This document shows, one piece after another, positions 7,270-15,274 of a DNA stretch of 20,796 nt. The translations under genes were made by a program, and so were the position numbers. How positions within the stretch are numbered: position 1 is the stretch's first letter; every line of letters begins with the position of its first letter. The notes beneath the pieces are model-generated. The model searched no databases and had not been told where the DNA came from. It saw nothing but the letters and a program-made list of their open reading frames with translations. Origin of the DNA: Deltaproteobacteria bacterium (GTDB lineage Bacteria; JAEEML01); contig JAEEML010000139.1 of the NCBI GenBank assembly GCA_016283195.1, positions 1 to 20,796 on the forward strand. The letters run 5' to 3'.

Positions 7270-8268
7270 ATGCGGCTTTTAGTCACCGGTGCAGCCGGTT
7301 TTATTGGCAGTGAATATGTGCGTCAGGCCGTTAAATTGGGCCATGAGTGCATTGTTATTGACAAACTCACCTATTGCGGCGATGTGGCCCGCATAGCCCA
7401 GGAAGTTGATAGCGGCGCGGCCACTTTTTATCAGACTGATATTTGCAACCGCGAATTTGTGGAATATATTTTTAAAAAGCATCAGCCTGAAGCGGTAATG
7501 CATCTGGCCGCCGAAAGCCATGTTGACCGCTCCATTATGGATGCTTCACCATTTATTGATTCTAATGTTCGCGGTACCCAGGTGCTCCTGGATACGGCGC
7601 TCAAAACCCCATCAATAAAGCGCTTTGTCAATATGGCGACCGACGAAGTATATGGCGATTTGGGAGAAACGGGCTTTTTCACCGAAGAAACGCCGCTCTC
7701 CCCTTCCAGCCCTTACTCGGTGAGCAAAGCGGCCGCCGATATGCTGGGCCGGGCTTACTATCGCACTCATGGCTTGCCGGTGGTAACTGTGCGCGCCTCT
7801 AACAATTACGGCCCTTGGCAATTTCCAGAAAAATTATTGCCGGTTGTAGTGGTAAAAGCCTTAAATAACGAGAAGATACCGGTTTACGGCCAAGGGCTCA
7901 ACATTAGAGAATGGCTCAATGTCAGCGATGCGGCTGAGGCCCTTTTGGCCCTCACCTTAAAGGGCAAGCCCGGAGAAGCCTATAATGTCGGCAGCGGCGA
8001 CGAAAGGCGCAATATTGAGGTGGTAAAAGCCATTTTGGCCATTTTGGGTAAGCCGGAAAGCCTCATCACCTATGTGCAAGACCGCCCCGGGCACGATTTC
8101 CGCTATAGTTTAAAAACCGATAAAATCGCCCATGAAATAGGCTGGAAAGCCAGGATAAATTTTGAAAAAGGGCTGGAAGATACCGTGCATTGGTATGTGG
8201 ATAATATGGCCTGGGTAAACGAAAAGCTGGATTATCTCCGCAATTATTGGCAGAAAGTTTACAAATGA
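7270..8268 (+). CDS. rmlB: dTDP-glucose 4,6-dehydratase
   Basis: 332 residues, a typical length. It is an extended short-chain dehydrogenase: GAAGFIG at 7-13 binds NAD, TDE at 124-126 in NMATDEVYGD and Tyr149/Lys153 in PYSVSKAAADM are the catalytic set, and AAESHVDRS (80-88) and NNYGPWQFPEKL (178-189) are RmlB signatures. The reaction makes dTDP-4-keto-6-deoxyglucose, the entry to L-rhamnose and other 6-deoxysugars of surface polysaccharides. The rest of the pathway (rmlA, C, D) is not in the window. The usual WLYVEDH segment reads WLNVSDA (215-221), a local departure. The stop overlaps the start of the next gene (ATGA), so it is the first gene of a coupled unit. An NDP-sugar epimerase is the main alternative, but the TDEVYG and SHVDRS motifs favour RmlB. 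Confidence 0.92.
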   Translation: MRLLVTGAAGFIGSEYVRQAVKLGHECIVIDKLTYCGDVARIAQEVDSGAATFYQTDICNREFVEYIFKKHQPEAVMHLAAESHVDRSIMDASPFIDSNVRGTQVLLDTALKTPSIKRFVNMATDEVYGDLGETGFFTEETPLSPSSPYSVSKAAADMLGRAYYRTHGLPVVTVRASNNYGPWQFPEKLLPVVVVKALNNEKIPVYGQGLNIREWLNVSDAAEALLALTLKGKPGEAYNVGSGDERRNIEVVKAILAILGKPESLITYVQDRPGHDFRYSLKTDKIAHEIGWKARINFEKGLEDTVHWYVDNMAWVNEKLDYLRNYWQKVYK

Positions 8269-9494
8269 TGCGCAAGATAGACCAAAAAAAGCTAGTTTAT
8301 ATTGTAAATCTTTCCAATGAGTTAGCCGGCATATACGATTTGGATATGCTATTGCAAAAGCTGCTGGAAAAGGCCAGAAAATTTGCCTTGGCCGATGCCG
8401 GATCCATTTATATTAAGGAAGGCGAATTGCTAAAATTCAGCGCCTCGCAAAATGAAACTATGCAAGCGCGCCTGGGCGATGGCAAAAAACTGCCCTTCAC
8501 TTCTTTTACCATTCCCATCAATAATTCCAGTATTGTGGGCTATGTGGCCGGCAATGGCAAAATTGTCAACTTGAAAGATGCCTATCGCATCCCGGCCAAG
8601 GTGCCTTATAAGCTGAGTAAAAGCTTTGATAAACTCAATAATTATCGCACAAAATCTATGCTCACTATTCCTTGCAAAAACGGCCAGGGCAGTGTCATCG
8701 GCGTTTTGCAATTAATCAACGCGCGGGATAAAAAAGGCAATATTATTCCCTTTGATAAAGCCGATTTGGATCTATATGGTCATTTTGCTTACAATGCGGC
8801 CATTGCCCTCGAAAGAGCTAAATTATTGCGCACATTTATTTTGCGGACCATCGGTATGTCCGAGCTGCGCGACCCGGCGGAAACCGGCGCCCATGTCAAT
8901 CGCGTTGGCGCTTATGCGGTGGAAATATACGATACCTGGGCGCAAAAGAAAAAGCTCAGCTCGCAGATTATCGAGCAACAAAAAGATGTTTTGCGTATTG
9001 CCGCCATGCTGCATGATGTCGGCAAGGTGGCCATTTCTGATATAATTTTGAAAAAGCCCGGACGCTTTACTCCGGAAGAATATGAGATTATGAAGGCGCA
9101 TACTTATCTGGGCGCCAAACTCTTTAATGACCCCTCTTCCACTTTTGATATAGCGGCCAGAGATGTTATTTTAAACCACCACGAACGCTGGGATGGCCGG
9201 GGTTACCCGGGCTATATAGATGCCGACGGCAAACCGCTGGAAGGTAAAACTCAACCTGACGGCAAGCCAATAGGCAAAAAAGGCGAGGAAATTCCGCTAT
9301 TTGGCCGCATTGTAGCCATTGCCGATGTCTTTGATGCCTTAAGCAGCCGCCGCGTTTACAAAGACGCCTGGAGCGATGATGATGTTTTAAAGGAAATAAA
9401 AGAACAGGCCGGCCACCAATTCGATCCGGAATTGGTTGAAGCCTTTCTTGAATCCTGGGACCAAATAAAATCAATTAGAAAGCAATATCAATAA
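8265..9494 (+). CDS. GAF domain plus HD-GYP domain protein with loop insertion
   Basis: 409 residues from ATG 8265, which overlaps the rmlB stop as ATGA; ATG 8268 is also possible, and the longer frame from 8247 is disfavoured. Residues about 20-185 form a GAF domain (VVYIVNLSNEL-type entry helix, FAYNAAIALERAKLL exit helix). Residues about 205-398 form the HD-GYP domain: HVNRV at 210-214, HD at 250-251 in MLHDVGKVAI, NHHERWDGRGYP at 304-315, then ADVFDALSSRRVYK. Between the GYP loop and EIPLFGRI there is an insertion of about 20 residues, DADGKPLEGKTQPDGKPIGK, where the other HD-GYP protein of this window has only a few residues. The insertion is next to the active site and could alter substrate entry or partner binding. 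Expected activity is cyclic-di-GMP hydrolysis in the cytoplasm. It sits between rmlB and namZ in one unit, which suggests it controls envelope sugar or wall metabolism. Confidence 0.92.
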   Translation: MMRKIDQKKLVYIVNLSNELAGIYDLDMLLQKLLEKARKFALADAGSIYIKEGELLKFSASQNETMQARLGDGKKLPFTSFTIPINNSSIVGYVAGNGKIVNLKDAYRIPAKVPYKLSKSFDKLNNYRTKSMLTIPCKNGQGSVIGVLQLINARDKKGNIIPFDKADLDLYGHFAYNAAIALERAKLLRTFILRTIGMSELRDPAETGAHVNRVGAYAVEIYDTWAQKKKLSSQIIEQQKDVLRIAAMLHDVGKVAISDIILKKPGRFTPEEYEIMKAHTYLGAKLFNDPSSTFDIAARDVILNHHERWDGRGYPGYIDADGKPLEGKTQPDGKPIGKKGEEIPLFGRIVAIADVFDALSSRRVYKDAWSDDDVLKEIKEQAGHQFDPELVEAFLESWDQIKSIRKQYQ

Positions 9495-9516
9495 TTGCAA
9501 TTAGTTAGAGATTATC

Positions 9517-10695
9517 ATGGTAATAAGCGGCCTGGAAAATTTTCTTACTGACAGCTCTTTTCGCCGTGGTTTAAAACGGGTGGCTCTCCTGGTTAATTAC
9601 ACCGCTGTCGATAGCCACCTAAACCATGCCATCCCCCTTATCAAGAAATTAAAAGATATTGAAATTGTGCGGATTTTTAGCCCGGAGCACGGGCTTTGGG
9701 GCACAAGTCAGGATATGGATAGCGTGGCCGATTCCCATGACCCACTCTCCGGTTGCCCGGTTTTTAGCCTCTATGGCACAAGCGAGGAATCTTTAGCCCC
9801 CTCGCCCGATCTTTTAAAAGATATCGATGCTCTTATTTGCGATATTCAGGATGTGGGCAGCCGCTATTATACCTATGCGGCCTCCATTGTGCTCACTATG
9901 AAAGTTTGCGCCCAGGTGGGCCTGCCTTGCCTGGTTTTGGATCGCCCCAATCCCCTTGGCGGCCTTGCTATCGAGGGCAATTATATTGAGCCCGCCCTCA
10001 CCTCCTTTGTGGGCACCATCAATGTGCCAGAGCGCCACGGGCTAACCATGGGCGAGCTGGCAAATTTCTATAATATCACTAAGTTAAATGGAGCCTGCCG
10101 CCTCACCGTTGTGCCCATGATCGGCTATAAGCGCAATATGTGGTTTGACGAATGCGGCCTCCCCTGGATTTATCCCTCACCCAATATGCCCACTTTGGAG
10201 GCGGCTATTATCTACCCCGGCGGCTGTCTTTTTGAGGCCACCAATTGCAGCGAAGGTCGGGGCACTACCAAGCCGTTTGAGCTCTTTGGCGCCCCATTTA
10301 TCGATGCCTTTGCCCTAGCCGATGCTTTAAACAAAATGGACTTAAAAGGCGTTTATTTTCGGGCACATCACTTTATGCCCACTTTTCAAAAACAGGCTAT
10401 GAAAATCTGCGGCGGTGTGGAAATTCATGTAACCGACAGGCAGATTTTTAAGCCTCTTAAATGTGGCCTGGCTGTTATTTATCAAACCAAAAAGCTCTGG
10501 CCGCATGATTTTGCCTGGCGCACAAAAGTTTATGAATTTCGCCAAGATGTGCCGGCTATGGATTTACTTTGCGGCACAAACGCCGTGCGCCTTACCATTG
10601 ATAGCGGCGCTTCATTTGCCGAAGTATATAACAGTGCTTTGGCGCCAACTGACGAGGCTAATCAACAACATCGAGAGGCCTGGCTTTATAAATAA
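9517..10695 (+). CDS. namZ: NamZ-like exo-beta-N-acetylmuramidase (DUF1343)
   Basis: 392 residues. Family signatures in order: IFSPEHGLWG (53-62), CDIQDVGSRYYTY (108-120), LDRPNPLGG (141-149), PERHGLTMGEL (171-181), SPNMPTLEAA (221-230) and NCSEGRGTTKPFELFGAPF (243-261). DUF1343 proteins were shown in other bacteria to release MurNAc from the non-reducing end of peptidoglycan fragments (GH171). No signal peptide is visible here: the start MVISGLENFLTDSSF is not hydrophobic, whereas characterised members are secreted or periplasmic. It follows the HD-GYP gene by 22 nt, and its stop overlaps the nadD start (TAATG). The assignment to the family is firm; action inside the cell on imported muropeptides is inferred. 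Confidence 0.9.
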   Translation: MVISGLENFLTDSSFRRGLKRVALLVNYTAVDSHLNHAIPLIKKLKDIEIVRIFSPEHGLWGTSQDMDSVADSHDPLSGCPVFSLYGTSEESLAPSPDLLKDIDALICDIQDVGSRYYTYAASIVLTMKVCAQVGLPCLVLDRPNPLGGLAIEGNYIEPALTSFVGTINVPERHGLTMGELANFYNITKLNGACRLTVVPMIGYKRNMWFDECGLPWIYPSPNMPTLEAAIIYPGGCLFEATNCSEGRGTTKPFELFGAPFIDAFALADALNKMDLKGVYFRAHHFMPTFQKQAMKICGGVEIHVTDRQIFKPLKCGLAVIYQTKKLWPHDFAWRTKVYEFRQDVPAMDLLCGTNAVRLTIDSGASFAEVYNSALAPTDEANQQHREAWLYK

Positions 10696-11258
10696 TGCGT
10701 ACTTTCAAGAAAATAGCCCTCTATGGCGGCGCATTTGACCCCCCTCACCTTGGTCATCAGTTCACTTTGCTTTACCTCATAAGTTGCACCCAGCATGATG
10801 AAATATGGCTTCTGCCGGCTTATAATCACCCCTTTGGCAAAAAAATGGTTCCTTTTGATTTGCGCTGCCAAATGTGCGAATTACTCGCCGCCCCGCTTAG
10901 CCCTAAAGTGCTGGTCTCGCGTGTGGAAGCCGAGCCGGAGTGCGATGGCCGCACTTACAATACTGTGCGCTATTTACAGGAAAAATACCCCGACTGCCGC
11001 TTTTCTTTTGTTTTGGGGGCCGATAATCTGGCCCAAAGCCATAAGTGGTACAAATGGGAAGAGCTCTCAAAACTTACTGATTTTATTATTATAGGTCGCG
11101 GAGCTATTCCGCAAATAGATGCCATTACTCTGCCCGATATCAGTAGCACCCTGGTGCGCTCGCTACTCGCCGGAGGTAAGGCACCAAAAACCTTGGTTCC
11201 GCAAAATATTTTGCAATTTATCGCCGAAAAGCACCTTTACAGCGAGCCGCAAAAATAA
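10695..11258 (+). CDS. nadD: Nicotinate-nucleotide adenylyltransferase
   Basis: 187 residues. GGAFDPPHLGH at 11-21 is the nucleotidyltransferase HxGH-type motif, and ISSTLVRS at 149-156 is the second substrate-binding motif (ISST-x-hR). LGADNLAQSHKWYKWEEL (107-124) fits NadD rather than CoaD. The enzyme converts nicotinate mononucleotide and ATP to deamido-NAD, an essential step of NAD synthesis. The ATG overlaps the namZ stop by one base, so it is the last gene of the rmlB unit. The 67 nt to the convergent kinase stop hold only a weak GAGC/GCTC hairpin near 11315-11327 with a T run. Confidence 0.94.
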   Translation: MRTFKKIALYGGAFDPPHLGHQFTLLYLISCTQHDEIWLLPAYNHPFGKKMVPFDLRCQMCELLAAPLSPKVLVSRVEAEPECDGRTYNTVRYLQEKYPDCRFSFVLGADNLAQSHKWYKWEELSKLTDFIIIGRGAIPQIDAITLPDISSTLVRSLLAGGKAPKTLVPQNILQFIAEKHLYSEPQK

Positions 11259-11325
11259 AATCGCGCCGCCAAGCCAGGCAAATAGATATACATAAAAGAA
11301 GTTAGGGATAAAAAGAGCCTTAAGC

Positions 11326-13572
11326 TCAGGATTTTTTAGGCTTCTTACCGTTATTGGCCGGCTTCGGCGGTTTCCTATCGAATAAATAAATTTCCTGCTC
11401 CTGCCCATCGCGGCTGATAAGCACTTTCACCCTTTTAGCCGGTCGCTTCTTTTCCCACTTGGCTAAATATTTGGCCGCTTCCAAGAGACCTTCGGTCGGC
11501 TTATCATCCAAAGAGATAATAACATCACCGGCCTTTAAACCGGCCTGACCGGCAGGAGATTTTGGAGCCACAGCCAAAACAACCGCCCCATTAACCGTTC
11601 CGTGCAGCCAAACCAAAGAAGGCATAAAATGCGTTACCGTTAAACCAAGCGCTTTATAGGCTTTCTTGTCAAAATAATATTCGCCCTTAAAATTGCGCGG
11701 ATTTAATATGCCATGAACTTTTAAATCGTAATACTCGCTCCGCCGGCCATCTTTATATTCCGCATATTTGGCCCAATAAGTGGCAAAATCATCATATAAT
11801 TCCGGGAAACGGGCCTCAATCATAGCGCTCACGGCTTGAGCGCGTGCGGTAATAAGCTCCTCGGCAGCGGCTTTGGCCTCCTCCCCTTCCGCCTGCTCTA
11901 AAGCCTTCATAGCTTTAGTGCGTGCGTCCAGGGCCGGAAGCGCCACCACCTTTTTAAAGGGCTGATTGACGGCAGCTGCTAAATAATAAGAGACAACATC
12001 ATCAGTCAAAAGCGCCCGCAACAAAGCAGCCGCTTCACCCAAATTACTATAGCTCCGCAAGGTGCGCGTAAAGTGAAACTCTTTGGGTGAGATGCGCTCA
12101 AATGGGGGATCGTCAATCCACACCGGTTTTTCGGGGCTACTCGTTTCCAAAAGTTTCGGCTCACCGGGCTCAATTTTTTCTATATGAGCCAGTGGCAAAA
12201 TGTCACTCCCGCCATCACCGGTTTTATCCAAAGATGGCGCCGTCTTGTCTTGTTGCGATCCACTAAATCCAGGCAAGGAAATATGCCCATAATAACAGCT
12301 ACTTCCAACCCAGCCAATAGCTCCTGCCGCCGCCATAGCCAGGCAAAGAGTAAGCTTACCGATTCCTGCGGCATGCTTAGGCTCTCGCTGATAAATAGCT
12401 GTATCCTCCGAATAGGTATATAATATTTTCTCCATAGAGTTGCGGACAGCTATCATTGAGTCCGGGCGCTTCGCCGGATCCTTCTCCAGCATTTTAAAGA
12501 CCAGATTACGCAACTCCGGCGGCATAGCGGCAGCCACTTCATCGCTAAAGGGCGTGGGCGGTTGCAAATTAACAGCCATGAGCTGAGCGGCTGGAGAATT
12601 AGCCATAATGGGTAAATTGCCGGAAAGCATCACATAAAACATCACACCGAGGGAATATATATCTGTGTGATAATCAATAGGAATTCCCTGTGCCTGCTCT
12701 GGTGACATATAGCTTGGTGTGCCAAAAACAGTGCCCAGCCTTGTCAAAGTGGGCTCTTTGCCATCGTTGGAAACAACCTTGGCAATGCCAAAATCGAGTA
12801 TTTTGGGCAAAAGGCGGTCATTCACCGGCTGGAGAATAATATTTTCCGGCTTAAGATCGCGGTGCACCACCTTGGCACTATGAGCCACTGCCAAAGCATC
12901 GGCCATTTTACTGCCCAGTTCACACACCTCGCGCCAGCCCAGCTTACCGTGAATACGCAGATATTTCTGCAAAGTAAGGCCATCGACAAATTCCATGGCC
13001 AAATACATCATATTGTTGCTAGTACAACCAAAATTATAGGTTTGCACAATGCCGGGGTGTTTTAAATTGCTGGCGGCTTTGGCCTCGCGGTAAAAGCGCT
13101 GCACCATCTCGGTATTATTCCCCAGTTCCGGAAGCAAAAATTTTACGGCTGCCTGGCGATCCATGGTCACTTGTTGAGCCAAATAAACTGTGCCCATGCC
13201 GCCTTCGCCAAGAAGCTTTTCCAGCTTGTATTGGCCTAAAATTGTCTGGCCAATCATGGCTTTGGGGTCAATATTATCTGCCGGAACATCGGCGGCAGCC
13301 TCTGGCTTTTCTTCCGCCGGAGCCGATTCTTTTTTCTGATATTGCTCATCGAGCCCGGGAATGGTCCAGCCGGCTTCGTCCGGTTTATAACTTTCATCAG
13401 GAGCACGATTTAAAGCGCTGCCTTCGGGATCAACTTTAACAGTATCCTGAGGGACATTCATCGACAGCGTTTCCGATTCTTCATCCAAAACCATGACATT
13501 CTCGTTGCCACTCATGGCATCTTCGCTGTCATTAATTACATTTTCACTACCGTCTTCGGGGATTTGAGACAT
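11326..13572 (-). CDS. Transmembrane Ser/Thr protein kinase with C-terminal PDZ domain
   Basis: 748 residues with AGGAGG before the ATG. Residues 1-105 are acidic, Ser/Glu-rich and probably disordered. The kinase domain is at about 113-385: glycine loop LGEGGMGTVY (121-130), Lys144 in AAVKFL, Glu163, HRDLKPEN (237-244), DFG (260-262), and APE-loop GTPSYMSPEQAQG (284-296). All catalytic residues are present, so it should be active. One membrane span lies at about 403-428. Residues 430-660 outside the membrane are unrecognised, with an Ala/Glu-rich helical stretch near 555-590. A PDZ domain covers about 660-730 (VAPKSPAGQAGLKAGDVIIS). The layout is like PASTA/PknB-type receptors, but with PDZ in place of PASTA. 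It follows the parvulin lipoprotein gene by 54 nt on the same strand. The ligand and targets are unknown. Confidence 0.93.
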   Translation of the reverse strand: MSQIPEDGSENVINDSEDAMSGNENVMVLDEESETLSMNVPQDTVKVDPEGSALNRAPDESYKPDEAGWTIPGLDEQYQKKESAPAEEKPEAAADVPADNIDPKAMIGQTILGQYKLEKLLGEGGMGTVYLAQQVTMDRQAAVKFLLPELGNNTEMVQRFYREAKAASNLKHPGIVQTYNFGCTSNNMMYLAMEFVDGLTLQKYLRIHGKLGWREVCELGSKMADALAVAHSAKVVHRDLKPENIILQPVNDRLLPKILDFGIAKVVSNDGKEPTLTRLGTVFGTPSYMSPEQAQGIPIDYHTDIYSLGVMFYVMLSGNLPIMANSPAAQLMAVNLQPPTPFSDEVAAAMPPELRNLVFKMLEKDPAKRPDSMIAVRNSMEKILYTYSEDTAIYQREPKHAAGIGKLTLCLAMAAAGAIGWVGSSCYYGHISLPGFSGSQQDKTAPSLDKTGDGGSDILPLAHIEKIEPGEPKLLETSSPEKPVWIDDPPFERISPKEFHFTRTLRSYSNLGEAAALLRALLTDDVVSYYLAAAVNQPFKKVVALPALDARTKAMKALEQAEGEEAKAAAEELITARAQAVSAMIEARFPELYDDFATYWAKYAEYKDGRRSEYYDLKVHGILNPRNFKGEYYFDKKAYKALGLTVTHFMPSLVWLHGTVNGAVVLAVAPKSPAGQAGLKAGDVIISLDDKPTEGLLEAAKYLAKWEKKRPAKRVKVLISRDGQEQEIYLFDRKPPKPANNGKKPKKS

Positions 13573-13607
13573 AGCGCCTCCTAAGTTTTAATTTTGTGTG
13601 GGGATAA

Positions 13608-13625
13608 GTAAAGCAAATTCTTTAC
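13608..13625 (-). repeat. Inverted repeat between the parvulin and kinase genes
   Basis: Perfect 6-bp arms GTAAAG/CTTTAC around a 6-nt spacer, starting 1 nt after the parvulin stop. It is AT-rich with no T run after it, so it is more likely an mRNA processing or attenuation hairpin than a full terminator. It may be chance. Confidence 0.3.
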
Positions 13626-13626
13626 A

Positions 13627-14682
13627 TCAAATAGCGCGTTCGATTTTGGCATTTTTGCGCAAATTCTCAATATATTCACGCATTTTGCTTTGCATTTCGC
13701 GATCTTTTAGCTGCTTGGCAACACCCTCTTTGACTTCATCGAACGGCACCATGCCGGCCGCTTTGTGATCGGTTAATTTGATGATGTGGTAACCAAATTG
13801 GGTTTCCACCAAACCGCTAATCTCACCGGGTTTCAGAGCCAAGCAAGCATCTTCAAAGGGTTTTACCATCTGGCCTTTGCCAAAGTAGCCTAAATCACCG
13901 CCCTGAGCGGCGCTGGGGCAATTGGAAAACTCTTTGGCCAGAGCGGCAAAGTCACCGCCGGCTTTTACTTTTTTCAAAATATCTTCGGCTTTGGCTTTGG
14001 CTTCATCTTTTTTGGCTTTGTCTTCCTGATTGTCGACTTTTACCAAAATATGGCTGGCTTTTAATTGCTCAGGCCTATTGAATTGGTCGGTATGAGCATC
14101 ATAAAAAGCCTTCACCGCCGCGTCATCTATAGCTACTTTAGCCTCAACTTCGGCTTTGACCAGCTGATCGATGATGTTGCCTTCGGCAATTTGTTTTTTC
14201 AAAGTATCCAAATCAAAAGAGGATTCCTTCAAAAAGTTAAGGAACTCTTCCTCAGAGGGGAAACGACCTTTAAGCTCTTGCAATTCTTTATTAACCTGCT
14301 CTTCCGAGGCCACAAAATTATGCTTTTTGGCTTCTTGGAATAAAAGCTCGCGCTCAATAAGTTTGCCCAAAAACATCAGGCGCATTTCCTGAACTTTTTC
14401 AGCCGGAGCGCCCATTTTTTGCAACCTGTTGGCAATCGGAGCAAATTCTCTGTCTAAATCAGCGGCAGTAAATACTTTGTCGTTAACAACAGCAACTTTC
14501 ATATTGGGATCCTCTGCTTTCTTGTCTGTAGAAGCGTCAGCCGCTTTAGCCTCTCCCGCAGCCGAGGCCATAGACGGAGCTGCCACCTGGTTTTCCTTAT
14601 TTTGTGGTGCCTTATCTTTTTGGCATGATGGCAAAAGAGGTAAAGTAAGTAACAATGAGAAAATAGCAACTTTTTTAAACAT
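13627..14682 (-). CDS. Parvulin-type peptidyl-prolyl isomerase lipoprotein (SurA/PrsA-like)
   Basis: 351 residues from ATG 14682. I prefer this start to the in-frame 14730 because a lipoprotein signal (MFKKVAIFSLLLTLPLLPSC, Cys20) begins there and AAGGAAA precedes it. Residues 21-60 form an Ala/Lys-rich linker. Residues about 62-190 are a SurA/PpiC-like N-terminal helical chaperone region. A parvulin domain covers about 206-305: QLKASHILVK, GGDFAALAKEFSNCPSA, GGDLGYFGKGQMVKPFEDA and ETQFGYHIIKL. It should assist folding of exported proteins at the envelope. It is the first gene of a unit with the PDZ kinase. Whether it is a general chaperone or specific for a partner is not visible. Confidence 0.93.
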   Translation of the reverse strand: MFKKVAIFSLLLTLPLLPSCQKDKAPQNKENQVAAPSMASAAGEAKAADASTDKKAEDPNMKVAVVNDKVFTAADLDREFAPIANRLQKMGAPAEKVQEMRLMFLGKLIERELLFQEAKKHNFVASEEQVNKELQELKGRFPSEEEFLNFLKESSFDLDTLKKQIAEGNIIDQLVKAEVEAKVAIDDAAVKAFYDAHTDQFNRPEQLKASHILVKVDNQEDKAKKDEAKAKAEDILKKVKAGGDFAALAKEFSNCPSAAQGGDLGYFGKGQMVKPFEDACLALKPGEISGLVETQFGYHIIKLTDHKAAGMVPFDEVKEGVAKQLKDREMQSKMREYIENLRKNAKIERAI

Positions 14683-14739
14683 TTTCGTTTCCTTTCCGCT
14701 GGCGGCGTAAATCAACCTAAGCCGCAACAAACGCGGCGC

Positions 14740-14768
14740 AACCTAGCACACTTTAGCCGGACTGCCAA
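14740..14768 (-). promoter_or_regulatory. Candidate promoter of the parvulin-kinase unit
   Basis: Minus strand TTGGCA (14768-14763), 17-nt spacer, TAGGTT (14745-14740) with TGC before the -10. The leader holds a GCCGC/GCGGC inverted repeat at 14721-14737. Confidence 0.45.
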
Positions 14769-14787
14769 TAGGGTATTCAATTTTGGC

Positions 14788-14818
14788 TTGACAAAATATC
14801 AATCCGCTAGAGTATGGT
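14788..14818 (+). promoter_or_regulatory. Candidate promoter of gcvH
   Basis: A perfect TTGACA at 14788-14793. The -10 is less clear: TATGGT at 14813-14818 (spacer 19) or AGTATG at 14811-14816 (spacer 17). The leader carries a CGCCG/CGGCG hairpin at 14839-14855. I see no glycine riboswitch; the leader is too short for one. Confidence 0.45.
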
Positions 14819-14872
14819 TGCTATGTTGGTCTATCTGCCGCCGTCTTTACCGGCGAAGAGAGGTTAATTTAG

Positions 14873-15247
14873 ATGCAAGTTCCTGAAAATCTTAAGTATT
14901 CCGACAAACATCATTGGTTTCGCGCGGCCGATGGCGCCGTGGGCATTACCGATTATGCGCAAAAAAAGCTGGGCACCATTGTCTATGTCGATTTACCACA
15001 AGTCGGCACTACCATTAAACAGGGTGAGTCCTGCGGTTCCATTGAATCAACTAAAGCTAATTCCGATTTATACGCGCCGGTTAGCGGCAAAATTGTTAAA
15101 ATAAATGAAGAAGTCGTTGATGACCCGGAGCCGATTAACTCTTCTCCTTATGAAAAAGGCTGGCTTTTTGTCATCGAGACCGCCGGCGACGCTGAAGCTA
15201 CCGCACTTTTAAGCAGCAGCCAATATGCCGCTTTAACCGGCGCATAA
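14873..15247 (+). CDS. gcvH: Glycine cleavage system H protein
   Basis: 124 residues, the family length. The lipoyl-attachment Lys61 is in SIESTKANSDLYAPVSG (57-73), and the surrounding Glu/Ser pattern is typical. SPYEKGWLFVI (91-101) is another family mark. H protein carries the aminomethyl arm between the P, T and L proteins and also serves in lipoate transfer. No gcvP, gcvT or lipoate gene is in the window, so the gene is detached from its usual operon. The start is supported by GAGAGG upstream. The next gene begins 27 nt later on the same strand. Confidence 0.96.
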   Translation: MQVPENLKYSDKHHWFRAADGAVGITDYAQKKLGTIVYVDLPQVGTTIKQGESCGSIESTKANSDLYAPVSGKIVKINEEVVDDPEPINSSPYEKGWLFVIETAGDAEATALLSSSQYAALTGA

Positions 15248-15274
15248 TTATAACTAGCTTACTGGGAGTTAGCC

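Noticed and set aside
8247-8264. Upstream start of the second HD-GYP protein
   Set aside because: ATG 8265 gives the usual ATGA coupling with the rmlB stop; the earlier ATG lies inside rmlB with no ribosome-binding site.
11310-11340. Terminator between nadD and the kinase gene
   Set aside because: The stem GAGC/GCTC has only four pairs and lies partly inside the kinase stop region, so support is too weak to call.
14683-14730. Longer start of the parvulin at 14730
   Set aside because: It would put residues before a clear lipoprotein signal and extend through the stem-loop leader; 14682 has a ribosome-binding site.
14794-14872. Glycine riboswitch before gcvH
   Set aside because: The leader is under 80 nt and lacks the paired glycine aptamer features; only one short hairpin is visible.
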